From an unicellular cyanobacterium SU2 (GTDB taxonomy: Bacteria; Cyanobacteriota; Cyanobacteriia; Cyanobacteriales; Microcystaceae): a stretch of DNA of 64,000 bases. Both the position numbers and the translations under genes were made by a program. Positions 46,915-60,500 of the stretch are shown here, in pieces (within the stretch, counting starts at the first letter, position 1; every line of letters begins with the position of its first letter). The notes beneath the pieces were generated by a model. It was not told where the DNA came from. It did no database searches and worked only from the letters and a program-made list of their open reading frames with translations. The stretch is taken from contig NEED01000014.1 of the NCBI GenBank assembly GCA_002110465.1, forward strand, positions 1-64,000. The letters run 5' to 3'.

Positions 46915-48027
46915 ATGTTAACCAAAAAAAGTCTCTTGTTCATCTTATTACTATTTATTCCCGGTTCTTTTGCGGCTGATTATTTCCATTGGGGAGCCAC
47001 AGTTATCTTTTTAACGGCTGGTTTAGCCATTGTTCCCCTAGCCGCTTTTATGGGGGAAGCTACTGAAGCGATCGCCGTAGTAGTCGGTCCTAATTTAGGG
47101 GGTTTACTCAATGCGACTTTTGGTAATGCCACTGAATTGATTTTAGCCTTAGTTGCCTTAAAAGAAGGATTAATCGGTGTGGTTAAGGCGACTGTTACGG
47201 GGTCAATTATTGGTAATTTATTATTAGTAGTGGGCTTTGCTATGTTATTCGGTGGACTTCGCTACAAAGAACAAAAATTCCAACCGGTGGCTGCTCGTTT
47301 AAATGCCTCTTCAATGAATTTAGCAGTAGTGGCCATGCTGTTACCAACAGCTGTCCAATATACCTCTACAGGAATTGAAGAACAAACCCTACAAAATCTT
47401 TCCGTTGCTGTTGCAATTGTTTTAATTATTGTTTATGCTTTAACCTTAATTTTTTCGATGAAAACTCATGCCTATCTCTATGATGTAGGAATGGCAGAAA
47501 TGGAAGGAGGAGAGTCAGAAGGTTCTATTGCAGAAGAACAAAAAGAAGTTAACGTTAATATGAGTCGATGGGTTTTTATTTTATTATTAGTAACCCTTGG
47601 GGTTGCCATTGAATCAGAATTATTAGTCAATTCCCTAGAAGAAGCAACCACATCTTTAGGACTTACGTCCTTATTTACGGGAGTGATTTTACTGCCTATT
47701 GTGGGGAATGCCGCAGAACACGCCACAGCGGTTACAGTTGCTATTAAAAATAAAATGGATTTATCGATGTCTGTGGCAGTGGGTTCAAGTTTACAAATTG
47801 CTTTATTTGTTGCTCCAGTTTTAGTGCTTTCTGGCTGGTTTTTAGGACAACCAATGGATCTAGATTTTAATCCTTTTGAGTTAGTTGCAGTTGCAGTTGC
47901 TGTGTTAATTACGAATTCTATTAGTTCTGATGGACGCTCAAATTGGTTAGAAGGAATTCTCTTATTAGCGACTTATCTGGTGATTGGTTTAGCCTTTTAT
48001 TTCCATCCTGTAGTTGCCGGAATTTAA
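46915..48027 (+). CDS. cax: Ca2+/H+ antiporter (CAX family)
   Basis: The 370-residue protein has eleven or so membrane segments in two inverted halves. The cation sites are in the alpha-repeats GGLLNATFGNATELILALVAL (residues ~61-81, shown in part) and LPIVGNAAEHATAVTVA (residues ~260-276). A short acidic loop (MEGGESEGSIAEEQKE) separates the halves. Cyanobacterial members exchange Ca2+ for H+ and help with salt or calcium stress. It is a single gene, with a hairpin at 48052 after it. Confidence 0.93.
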   Translation: MLTKKSLLFILLLFIPGSFAADYFHWGATVIFLTAGLAIVPLAAFMGEATEAIAVVVGPNLGGLLNATFGNATELILALVALKEGLIGVVKATVTGSIIGNLLLVVGFAMLFGGLRYKEQKFQPVAARLNASSMNLAVVAMLLPTAVQYTSTGIEEQTLQNLSVAVAIVLIIVYALTLIFSMKTHAYLYDVGMAEMEGGESEGSIAEEQKEVNVNMSRWVFILLLVTLGVAIESELLVNSLEEATTSLGLTSLFTGVILLPIVGNAAEHATAVTVAIKNKMDLSMSVAVGSSLQIALFVAPVLVLSGWFLGQPMDLDFNPFELVAVAVAVLITNSISSDGRSNWLEGILLLATYLVIGLAFYFHPVVAGI

Positions 48028-48537
48028 AGGATAGTTTTTCTTTCCAAAAACTTAGGGGTCAAGAGTGATTGACTCCTACTATAAAACCCAATTGGTCAAA
48101 ATTGTTGGTTATTTAAAAAAAGAACAACATTATCCTCATCTCAAAACCCACTTATAGATTTCTCTGTTGTTGCTTAAGTTCCCTGCTTTATAACTGGATT
48201 TAGTATCGTAAATATTCAACAGAAACATAGTCATATTAAGAGACTGTTCCTAAACAAAACATTAAGTAGGGTGCGTGAGGCAAACTACAGTTTTTTGGGT
48301 AATTCCTTGTTTTTCTTCGACCTTAACCCACCAAAATAGATTTTTTGGTGTACTATTGCACTTTGATAAGTAGTCGGACATAAATATTAGATTAAGATTT
48401 ATTTCGTGATTTATAGATAATTTACTATCAAAAACCTTAAATTATATAGATATAGTTCGATAAGTTGGATAATATTAGACTTATTATGATGTTATGAAAG
48501 TTTTTATCTATAATTGAGTTCTTATCCCCCAAGAATA
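48028..48537. other. Gap between cax and the giant exoprotein gene
   Basis: No gene is visible. Besides the hairpin at 48052, the words GTAGGGTGCGTGAGGCAAAC (near 48269) and AACCCACCAAAA (near 48323) resemble a dispersed cyanobacterial repeat. The 150 bases before 48538 are AT-rich and probably contain the promoter, but no clear box stands out. Confidence 0.5.
48052..48079. repeat. Dispersed hairpin element (28 bases), copy 2
   Basis: Arms GGGGTCA (48055) and TGACTCC (48070) form a stem with one G-T pair 24 bases after the cax stop. The unit matches the reverse complement of 11743-11770 at about 24 of 28 positions. It may act as terminator. Confidence 0.55.
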
Positions 48538-51500
48538 ATGTTTGTCTCTCCCTCCTCAAACCAAGACCTAATCTCAGTTTTCCCCAATCTTGAGTCACCA
48601 ATCTTAAATCAAGTAATATCGGACGCTTGGCGACAAGTCAAGTTAAATTTACAATCGTTCGCTAATTTACCTGAAGCTGAATTACTACAAAAGCTGCACT
48701 TAGCTTTTGGCCATAGTTTTGACGAAGAAACTGCCCTTAACATAATCTACAATTGGCGCAATGATAACTGGGAAGATATACCTAGTGTAGAATTTTTAGC
48801 TTCAACTGAGTTTAATGGTGCATTTTCGAGAGATACAGGAAAAATATATTTATCTAAAGAGTTTGTCACAGGAGTAGTCTCACAATTCAACTCTGTAGAA
48901 GAAATTACACTTGAGAATGAATTTTTACAAGAATTAGTTGCAGTATCTATAGAAGAGATTGGCCATAGTTTAGAAGCGAAGTTAAATGAGGTTGAGATAG
49001 GGGGAGATGAGGGGGCAATTTTTTCAGCATTGGTGATGGGAGAAAGTTTGAGTAAAACTGAGTTACAGAAATTAAAAGGAGAGCAAGATACAACAACAGT
49101 ATTAGTTCAACAAAACAGTATACAAATAGAACAAAGTTTAGCCAATAATCAACAACAAGGAACTATTTTTTATCATCCTACTCTTTCCAGTGAAGAAATA
49201 AATACTTTAGCTAAATTTGCTGTAGCTGTCTATGATGATAATGTTCAAGTTAATGGTTGGGAGAACATTACCCCAATCTTGACACCAAATTCTCTTGCCA
49301 AAAATGGTAATACTTATTTCAAAGATCCATTTTTATTGGGACTTGATTCTATTTTTGGGGATGGGAGTGCCGTTGTTGCAAAAAAAGAAAATACGTTGAT
49401 TTTATCTTTTCGAGGAACAGATGGAATTGAAGACGCTATCGCTGATGTTGTTCCAGGTGGATTTCCACTTCATTATTCTTTATTTGAAGAACTCTTTGAA
49501 GCTTTTAATAACTATGTTCAACAAAACCAGTCAATTGAAAAAATATGGGTAACAGGCCATAGTTTAGGTGCTGCAATGGCTGATAAATTCATGGCAGAAA
49601 ATCCTGGACAAAAATACTCTTCAGTCTCTTTTGCTTCGCCTTTAGCAAGCAATGATGATAATGATCAACGAGTTCTTAATATTGGTAATGAAAACGATTT
49701 AATTTATTCCGTTATTGGTTTAAGGGACAGTAATAAAAACTCAACAATGGGGATTCATACTGCACTGGAGTATTTCCGTGATGATAATCCATCTAGTGGT
49801 ACTCATTCAATGGAATTATATCAATATTTGACTGAGCGAATCCTGAATTCAACATATTATGACCAGATGAATAGGGATAGCTTAGTGATTATAGATCGGA
49901 CGGATGATGGGGATGATATTGAAGATAAAATACCAACTTTTGGTGATCCTAATGCTTTTATTTTGGGTGAAGATAATCGTGATGATACCTTAATTGGTGG
50001 ACGAGGAGACGATGTTATAGAAGCACTCGGTGGAAATGATTATTTGATTGGAGATGATGGTATTTTTGACGGAAGTGATACTCTTGATGGTGGAAATGGA
50101 AACGATACCTTAGAAGGTGATGATGATAATGATAGGCTAATTGGAGGTAGTGGGAATGACTTTCTTGATGGTGGAGATGGTCAAGATATAGCTGTATTTT
50201 TTGACAACTATACTAATTATCAAATATCTAAATCACAGAAAAATGTAGGACAGATTTTTGTTACTCATCTTGATGGAGAACAAGACAATCTTATAGAGAT
50301 TGAGAGCTTGGAATTTGGTGATCAAAATATTTTACTTTCTAAGCTTTATGGTAAAGACGATATTTCTATTTTAGATAGCTTCTTTCAAAGTTTAAAACAA
50401 CTATTTGGAGGAAATTCTAATTCTAATAATTCTGTTAATATTCAATCTTTGAATTCCGAGGTATCAAGTCTCAGCAATACAAATTATAGTAATCCTTTTG
50501 ATACAAAACTTCCAATTTTAGGAGATGTGCTGGGAAGTTTATCAAATACAGCCTCTATTTTTACAGAAATTGAAGGTGCATTAGCGAATCTTTTTCAACC
50601 TGATTTACTATTAACTGCTCAGGAAATAGCAAATGAACTTAATAAGATTGATGACAATATTGATAATTTGAATTTTAATGTAACAGTAATATCTGAATCG
50701 GAAAATGGAGTAGAATTTGCTTTAGATTTAGATGGTACAGTCAAATTAGGAAGTATAGATATTGCTTCAGATTTAGGATTATTAGAAGACTTTGGCTTTA
50801 ATCTAGATGCTAGTGCAGAAGTTGATCTCATTTACAATTTAGACGGTTTAAAATTTGGAGTCAATCAAGATCAAGCCTACATCAAAAAAGATGAATCTGA
50901 TTTAGAAATTACTGTTGATGTTAGTTTACCTAGTGGTGGTATAGATGCTCAAATTGGTTGCATACCAATAGACTTAAATCTTAGTGATGCTTTTCCTAGT
51001 AGTTTACAATTTGATTTTGGTGTAGATTTAGGTAGCTTTAATTACAACTTAGATTTTAGTCAATTGACAGATATAAGTTTATTCAATTTCGATTTTGACT
51101 TACCTGATGTAGGTGGAATAAACTTACCAGGAATTAGTGGCGATATAAAACTAAATTTAGATGAACTAGGTAATCTAGATTTCAGCGATTCTAATAACTC
51201 AAATTATGAAATTCCTTTTAGCTTTGATGATATTACCATCGATTTAGGTAGCTTATATCGTGATTTTCTTAAACCAGCTTTAGGACCTATTAATCAAGTT
51301 TTGGAACCGATTAAACCTATCATAGAAATCCTAAATTCAGAAATACCTCTAGTTTCACAATTAACTGCACAATTGGGAGATATTAGTTTCTTAGATTTAA
51401 ACAATGATGGACAATTAACATTTTTAGATTTAGCTATTTTTGAAGCAACCCGACAAAATATTGACGTAGATTTTGGTTTAATTGAAACTATCTTAGAATT

Positions 51501-54500
51501 TGGTGATTTGATAGTTAATCTTCCCGATACAGGAGATGTAATTAATCTTGGTGATATCAATATTAATAACTTGGGAAATATTGATACTGCACCAGAAAAT
51601 TTTGAGCCACCAAATAATCTTGAGTTACCTACGGGTTTTAATTTTCATCTTCTTGAAAACCCATTTGACTTTGTCTATAATTTAATATTTGGTACAACTA
51701 CAGAAATCTTCACCTATAGGACACCAAAACTTGATTTTCTGATTAGTTCAGGAGTATTTATCCCTGTTTTAGGACCAATTGGTTTTCAATTTAGTGGCAA
51801 TTTTGGGGCAGAATTACAACTAGGTTTTGGATTTGATACTTCTGGTTTAACTTGTGATAATATTGACCATTCTCTTGATCATCCAATATCGATTCTTGAT
51901 GGTTTTTATGTCAGCGATACAGTTAATCTTGATGGTACAGGGGAAGATATTGCTGAAGGAAAAATAATAATGGGGGTAGGCTTAAATGGTGGTGCTGACA
52001 TACATTTAGCTAAAGCCTTTGTTGGGGGACGTATTGAGGGTGAAATCGAGTTTGATCTCAATGATGAAGATCAAGACGGTAAAATTCTTTTTAGTGAAAT
52101 TATTGATACTCTTTCTAATAATCCCAGTGACATTTTTGACCCAATAGATTTAACGAAGCTTTATGCTCAATTATCTTCCTCGTTTGAGGTTGGTTTTCCT
52201 GGATTAAGCTATCGTAAAGAGGTTCCGTTTACACCCGATATATCTTTATTGGAAATTGGTGAGCAAGTTCAAAACAAAGTTAATGATATCAAAAATCAAA
52301 TTGATAAATTTATTGATGCAATTAACTCCTTTGATCTGGGAGAGATATTATCAGATTTAGGAGAAACAGTTGTTCGTGAATTAGAAAATCTTGGTGAAGC
52401 TATAGGAGAAGGATTAAGTGATCTTGCTGATTTAGGAGCAAAAGTAATAGATAATATTGGTGATATGGTAGGAGACACTGTAGATAATATTTCTAATAAA
52501 TTAGCTAATTTTGAGAATAATTTAAGAGAAGCACTAGAAAAAGTACCAGTTATAGGAGATATAGTCAATAATCCCGTTGTAAAAAGATTAGGTCGTGCTT
52601 TAACTAATGTAAGAGAAGGTGTTAATGATTTCCTCTCAGATCCTGGAGGTTTTTTTACTGGTGGAGATAAGAGAATAAGATATTTATCTGTTGATCCTAA
52701 ATTCACTTTTGACGCTGTCCAAGTGGGAAGAGAACTTTGGATAAGTTGGGATAGTAATGATAGTTCTAAGTTTTTAAGTGGTAATAATGGTGCTGATTTA
52801 GTTGTAAGTGTTCAAGAAGGTAAAATAGTAGTCGATGCACCAGATTTTACGGTTTATGAACATATAGCTATCAGAGAAAAAGAGAAGGTATCTTGGGGAT
52901 TGGGTGGTAGAAAAGAATCCTGGGAACATGATGGTGATATCAAAGAAAATCTTGAATATAGTAATTTACGAGTTTTTGATATTAATAGCGTCGATTCTAT
53001 TGTAATTACTGGTTCCAATATTAATGACAAAATACTAGTTGATGCTAACACAATTGATATACCTGTGGTAATAGCAGGTCGAGAAGGAGATGATTTATTA
53101 CAAGGAGGTTCTGGCAAAAATACAATTCATGGAGATGCGGGTGATGATACAATTATCGGCGGAAATAGGAATGACCTATTATACGGTTATACAGGTAATG
53201 ATGTAATTTCTGGAGGTAACGGCAACGACAGGTTAGATGGTTATATTGGGAATGACACAATCTCCGGGGGTGGAGGTAGAGATACTATTTATGGTGGAGA
53301 AAATAATGATCAATTAGATGGTGGTAATGATAACGATACAATCTATGGTCATTCTGGTGATGATACTATAGCTGGTAGTGGAGGAAATGATAATCTTTCG
53401 GGAGGAGAAGGTAGAGATAGTCTTTCGGGAGGAGAAGGTAGAGATGATCTTTTTGGCGGAGAAAATCAAGATAGTCTTTTTGGAGGTTCTGACAATGATT
53501 ATTTACAAGGAGATAATCACAATGATTATTTAGAAGGTGGACAAGGAAATGATACTTTATTAGGAAATGAGGGAGACGATGATCTTTTTGGTGATAATCA
53601 AACTGGAAACGTTTCAGGAGAAGATTATCTTTACGGCGGAAAAGGAGATGATTATTTAATAGGAGGAAAAGATGATGATAGTTTATTGGGACAAGAAGGT
53701 GCTGATTATCTAGATGGTGGCACAGGAGATGATTATTTAATAGGTGGTGAGGACGATAATAGTGATGCTAACGATATTTTAAAAGGTGGTGGTGGAAATG
53801 ATCGCCTTTATGGTGGTTATAGTGGTGCGGATAAAGGAGTTTTCCGCAATAAAACTGAATTTGATCCCAATGATATTCTTTTAGGAGAAGATGGAATTGA
53901 TCTACTTTTAGGCCAAAGTGGTCCTGATTATCTAGATGGTGGCACAGGAGATGATCACCACGATTCTCTATTCACACTACCTTTATATGCAGGTTTATAC
54001 GGTGGCTATGGTGATGATACCATCGAATCTGGTACTGGAAGAGATTATATATCAGGTGGTTTTGGAGAAGACCTTTTAGTTTCTGGTTATAACCCTACAA
54101 CTAACTTAGCTTCAGATGTTGATGGTAGTTACGATACAGATATTATTGTTGCCACAGAATTTAACGATAACATCTATGCGGGGGACGGAGATGAGGATAT
54201 TTTCGGACTAGCTGGAAACGATACTATTTACGGTGGTTGGGGAAATGATAGCTTATATGGGCAACAAGGAGAAGATAATCTTAGCGGTGGTGCAGGGAAT
54301 GATTATTTAGTGGGTGGAGACAAATTAGATAGTCTTGACGGTAGCGATAATCTTGATGGAGGTAGTGGTGATGATACCCTTGAAGGAGCAGCCAAAAATG
54401 ATACTTTAGTCGGTGGAGTAGGTAACGATAGTCTTGATGGAGGAATAGGCGACGATACTTTAATTGGAGGAATAGGCGACGATACTTTAATTGGAGGTGG

Positions 54501-57500
54501 TGGTACTAATGTTTTGATAGGAGGGTTCGGAAATGATACTTATGTAATTAATGCTAGTAGTGATGGTGGGACCATTATTAATAACTACGACCCACAAGAT
54601 GGGAATGAAACCTTAGAAATTGAGGGGTTATTGTTAACCAAAGATCATTTATTTAGAGATTTAGACAATCAAATTGCTGATCTCAGCCATCAAGATTTGA
54701 TTATTGATATTAGTAATGATGGTGCATTTAAGGTGGATGATGATTTAGTTATTACTAATTTCTTTTTACGTCATAGTTATGACATGAGAACTCCCTATCA
54801 TCTCATTGAGGATGTGGGTGGAATCAGTGGGAACGAGATATTAGTTGATCTTAATGACTCACCCGACCTCTTAAATATTACATACACTTTGCTACCGATC
54901 AGGAAAAATCCTGTAGAAGTGGCAGGCCAAACTATTGCCTCTATTTTACCCGATGGTTCCATTACTGATTTTGATGGGGTAGAAGAAGCGATCGCCATAG
55001 TAAAAGTGGATGATAAGAAAGAAAACGGTGAGAAAAAGGGAACTTGGCAATATTCAACAGATGATGGTGTCAATTGGATTACTATTGACAATAAAAATAT
55101 TGATGAGACTGACAATGAAAATATTGATGAGACTGACAATGAAAATATTGATGAGACTCAAGCTTTATTACTAGAAAGTGATCACAAGCTTCGTTTTGTT
55201 CCTGTAAAAGACTGGACAGGGACAGCAACCTTTGAGTTTCATGCTTGGGATAAGGCCAGAAATACCAATAACATTCGTGAGGATTTAAATGCTCATCAAG
55301 AACATAGTACCTTTAGTAGTAACCCTCCAGCAACAGGAAGTATTCTTGTCACGGAACCCCCTCCACATTTTACTTGGTCACAACAAATAGAAGCAGAAGT
55401 TCCCCCAGGAGAAGATCGTTTAACAACAGGGACTTCACCTATGTCAATTATTGCACGGACTAATCTTCGTGGAATTGTTGTCGATAAAAACAATAATATC
55501 TATGTAGCAGGAGGAACCGATGGGGTTATTAAAGATGTGTATCAAGGTGGTACTATAGATTCTTGGGTTGCTAAATTAGATGAACATGGTCAGCTTCTCT
55601 GGAAAGATCAACCAGCTACAAGCGAAGAAGACTTGGTATTTGATTTAGCTAGTGATAGTAATGGTCACCTTTTAGTCCTATCTCATAGTCAGAAAGACTT
55701 AAATAACCCAAATCAAGGATCTTCAAGAATTTTTAGCTACGATGTTGATGGGAACAGAACACTTCTTGCTCAGATAAATAGGGAAACAACAAATGCGGAA
55801 AAGTTAGAGGTATGGACTAGACTGGCGAACGATAATAATCAGCATTTTTATGTATTAGGTTTAGGGATAGATGAAACGTTAAGAGATGAACAATTAAGAA
55901 CAAAAATCTCAACAGACGATCCCAAGTCTTTCAATCCTGACTTTATGAGTCTCACTAAGTACACAACAACAGGAAGCGAACAATGGCAAAAATTAATACC
56001 TATATCTGTAAAAGATCCCAGTAATTCAGTCGGTTTTTATTATCGCAGCCACGTATTTATAGAAACCGATAAAACCGATAATCTTGTTGCTGTTTTCAAA
56101 ACTGAAGAATATCAGGTTAATGCAGATGGTTCTTGGGCTTTTGAAAATTTAATTACAGAAGGTCTTTCTGTTAATACCTACCATTCTCAAAATGGAGACC
56201 TTATAGATCAGTGGTTTATTGAAGTTGAAGAGGGACAATTTGAAAGTAGAGTTGCTGCTGCTATAGATTTAGAAGGAAATCTATATTTAGCTACTGATAA
56301 TTATCTAGTTAAATATGGTTCTGATCAACAAAAAAAATGGGAAACATCTTTTAACGACTTTTTTCGAGGAACTATCGTAAGTATAACTACTGATGATAAT
56401 GGAGATATTTATTTGAGTGGAGATTTAGGAGTAACCAATCCTAATGACAGTATGACATGGACTATCAAATACGATAGCAAAGGTTCTGTTCTTTGGACAA
56501 AACAGTTTACCCCTTATACAAGCTGGAATGGACAGCCCAATTATCCCAATGAAAACTATGAAGGTTTATCCATTAGAGGTGCAGGGGTTGTTGTTGCTCC
56601 TAATCAAAAAATATACTCTACTGGTGTGATCCTTGGCGAAGAATATGACAATAATTTAAATCTAGAAAGTGTAGACACTTGGGTAAATAAATTAGTTCCT
56701 TTTAATAATGCACCTAAACTTGATGCGAGTTTCAGTCCAGTTTTAACGGCAACTCTAACAGGAAACCCTAGTCAAGGAAATAACGTTGCAGACATCATTG
56801 TAGATGAATCAATCAGTGAACCAGATGCTCAACTGGTAGAAGCAATGGCCGTTATTGGAGTTGATGAAGAAAACGGAATCTGGCAATATTCCCTCGATGA
56901 TGGCAATACATGGCTGAATTTTAATAATCCTAGTGATGCACAAGCCTTATTATTAGCTCCAGAGGATAGAATTCGCTTTATCCCTAATCAAGATTATATC
57001 GGCGAGGCTACATTTACATTTCGCGCATGGGATATGGGAGAATTTACCGATGAATTCCAAGTGCATAGCTACACAGGTTCAGATCAATATAATCCATCAG
57101 TAGCGGCTCAATTTAATGGGGGTTTTGTCGCTGTTTGGCAATCCTATAATCCTGGACCTGGTGGAATTGGTATTTATGGTCAACGTTATGATTATAGTGG
57201 TAGTCGTTTGGGTGAGCAATTCCAAATTAGTCCTCGTTTAAACGAGGACTTGTTTACTCATCGTCTCCCGAAAATTACTGTACTTCCTAATGATGATTAT
57301 ATTGTGGTTTGGGAGTCTGACCCATCAATGTCTGGTTTATCTTCCATTTATGGTCAACGTTACAACAAGGAAGGAGACACACAAGGAACTTCATTTAAAA
57401 TCAGTAACTCTCAAAACGAAGGTAACGATCCAGTAATTGCACTTCTCCCTAACGGTCACTTTGTTGTTGTCTGGGAGTCATTGAATCAAGATAGTTCTCA

Positions 57501-60500
57501 ATGGGGAATTTATGGACAAATTTTTGATCATTCAAATAATAAAGTTGGTAATGAGTTTCAAGTTAATCAAGAAACTTTAAATAATCAAGACACAGCAGCA
57601 ATAACTACCTTAAGTAATGGAACTTTTGTTGTTGCGTGGTTATCTTATCATCAGAGTAGTGCTAATGGACTATATGCTCAAATTTTTGCTTCTGATGGGA
57701 CTAACATTGGAGCAGAATTCTTGATTAAAAGTAATATTCGTACTTATTCTTCTACTAATTATTCCCATTCCATAACAGGATTAAAAAATGATAATTTTTT
57801 GGTGACATGGGTTTCAGAATTAGATAATAGTATTTATGGTCAAAAATTTGATAGTAATGGAAGTAAAGTTAATAGTGAATTTTTGATAACGACTAATGGA
57901 CTTAACCCATCTACTACTGCATTATCAGATGATAGTTTTGTGGTGACATGGCAATATGATGGAGATGACAGTTCTCAGTATGGTGTTTACGGAAAACGCT
58001 ATGATGCTAATGGGAATCCTATTGATAGTCAATTTAAAATTAATAGTTATCATTCATCTTTCAACCGCAATGGAGAAGTTATTACCCTAGCTAATGGCAA
58101 CTTCTTATCAGTTTTTGAGCCATATGGACAAGATGGTTTTGGTACAGGTATTTATGCAAAACGTTTTAATCCTTCTGGTGTAATTGTTCCTATTAATGAG
58201 ATACAAACAGGGATTAGTGATGTGTCTGATGTAGCAACAATTACAGTACACGATCGCGCTTATGATTCCTCATTTACTACGGATGAAGATAATTCCATAG
58301 ACGGAAACTTTTTAACAACAGAAAATTTAACTTATTTTCAATTAGCTATTAAGCAAGAAAATAATAATAACTATTTTAATTTAACTGAAGATACGACGCT
58401 AACTTTAGATTCAGGGGCAACTTTAAGAGTTAATCAATATGGAGATTTTAGTTACAATCCTAATGGCAAATTTGAGTCTTTAGCAGAAGGAGATGAAACA
58501 ACAGATAGCTTTAGTTATCTGATTGACTATGGTGATGTATCTACAGAAGGAACCGTAACTATTAATATTGATGGAATAAATGATGCACCAATTCTCAACC
58601 CGAATCTAAACATTGAGGATCTGACTACCAACGAAGGAGAATTATTTAGCTATACTTTCCCTCAAAACGCGTTTATAGACATTGATGGTGATAATTTAAC
58701 TTATACCGCACAATTAACTAATAGTTCTCCTTTACCTGATTGGTTAAGTTTTAATCCTCAGAATTTAAGTTTCAGTGGTACACCCACAAAAGACGATATT
58801 GACAATTTGGAAATACAAGTTATTGCTACTGATGCAGAAGAAATAGATGCTAGTAAAGTCTTTTCTTTAAAAATAGAACCTCTTCCTCGTCCAGATTTAT
58901 TGGTTTCTAATCTTAGAATAGAAGAAAATTATATTTATCCAGGACAAAATATTACCATAACCTTTGATGTCATTAATCAAGGAAACATTTCCACAGATTC
59001 TTTTGTAGTAGATTTCTACGCATCCAGTGATCAAAGCATTAGCAGTGATGTTGATCAATATCTTGGTAGTTATTCATGGGAAGATGGCATAAATGACAAT
59101 TTTATCCTAGAATATAATTCTTTGTCAGTAACACTGCCATTAGCTAATATTCCTTTTTGGAATCAAGAGAATAAATTTTATCTTGGGGCAATTATTGATC
59201 CTGATAATGAAATTGATGAAGCACAAGAAGATAACAATTATAATCAAGGTTTAGGTTTCGATATAGAAGAAATTTCTCTGCAAAATCCAGGAGATTTACA
59301 AGTTGACTCTATACTGCTAACAGGAGACTATATTTTACCAGGACAAAATGTTGATATAAGTTATAATCTTAAAAATACTGGTTTAGGAAATATTCCAAAT
59401 TTAGGATTTGAAGTAAATTTATATATATCTATAGACGAAAATATAACTTCTGAAGACTTACTTCTAGATAGTAATTCAATCACTGAAATCTTAGAAAGTA
59501 ATCAGTCTATTGAATATCACAAAAATCTTACCTTACCAGAACTAGAAAATGAATTTTGGTTAGCAGAAGGAACTGATTATTATATTGGCACGATAATCGA
59601 TCCAACCTCTATAATTTTTGAATCAGATAAAAATAATAATAGCAATCAAGAATTAGACCGTGATTATTTTAGCATTCCATTATTGTATGAAGCACCTGCA
59701 ACATCCGATACTCTACCTCCGAGTTTAGTCAACCTCGATTTTACCCCTACGGTTATAGATACATCTTTGGGAGATACTGAAATAGAAGTAACTATTCAAT
59801 TTGAAGATGATTTTTCTGGATTAGATTACGCCTATATTGTTTTTGAGAGTCAGTCAGGAGAAAAGTCTATTAATTCAGTTATCTTATCGGATTCTCGACT
59901 TATCTCTGGAGATAAATTAGATGGCATTATTCAAAAAAATATTACTTTACCTCAATTTTCTGAACTAGGTATATGGCAATTAAGTCAATTAGATTTAATT
60001 GACGAAGTTGGCGATCGCATTTCTTTCAATACAGAACAATTGAAAAATGCAGATTTTGCCACAGAATTTACCGTATCGGGAATAGAAGATTCCACCGCAC
60101 CTGAATTAATTGATTTCAATTTTACTCCAACAGTTATTAATACTTCTACTGCTGATAGTGAAATAGAGGTCAATATAGAGTTTAGTGATGATTTATCAGG
60201 TTTAGACTATGGATATCTTGTTTTTGAAAGTCCATCAGGAGAGGAAACAATTAGTTCTGTAATTTTATCTGATTACAGACTGATTTCTGGAGATAGTTTA
60301 AATGGTGTTATTAGTCGGAATATAACATTACCTCAAGAGTCAGAAATCGGCACATGGCAGTTAAAAACTCTTAATTTAATTGATTTTACTGACAATCGAG
60401 TCTCTTTGAATGCTCAACAATTAGAGACTCTTAACTTTCCTACAGAGTTTTCTATTTCCGAAGATGATAGCTTAACAGGTACGACCAGCGATGATACCCT

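Noticed and set aside
53076-54540. Regular short repeats in the giant gene
   Set aside because: They encode RTX nonapeptides in one open frame and have no constant spacer-repeat pattern, so they are not a CRISPR array.
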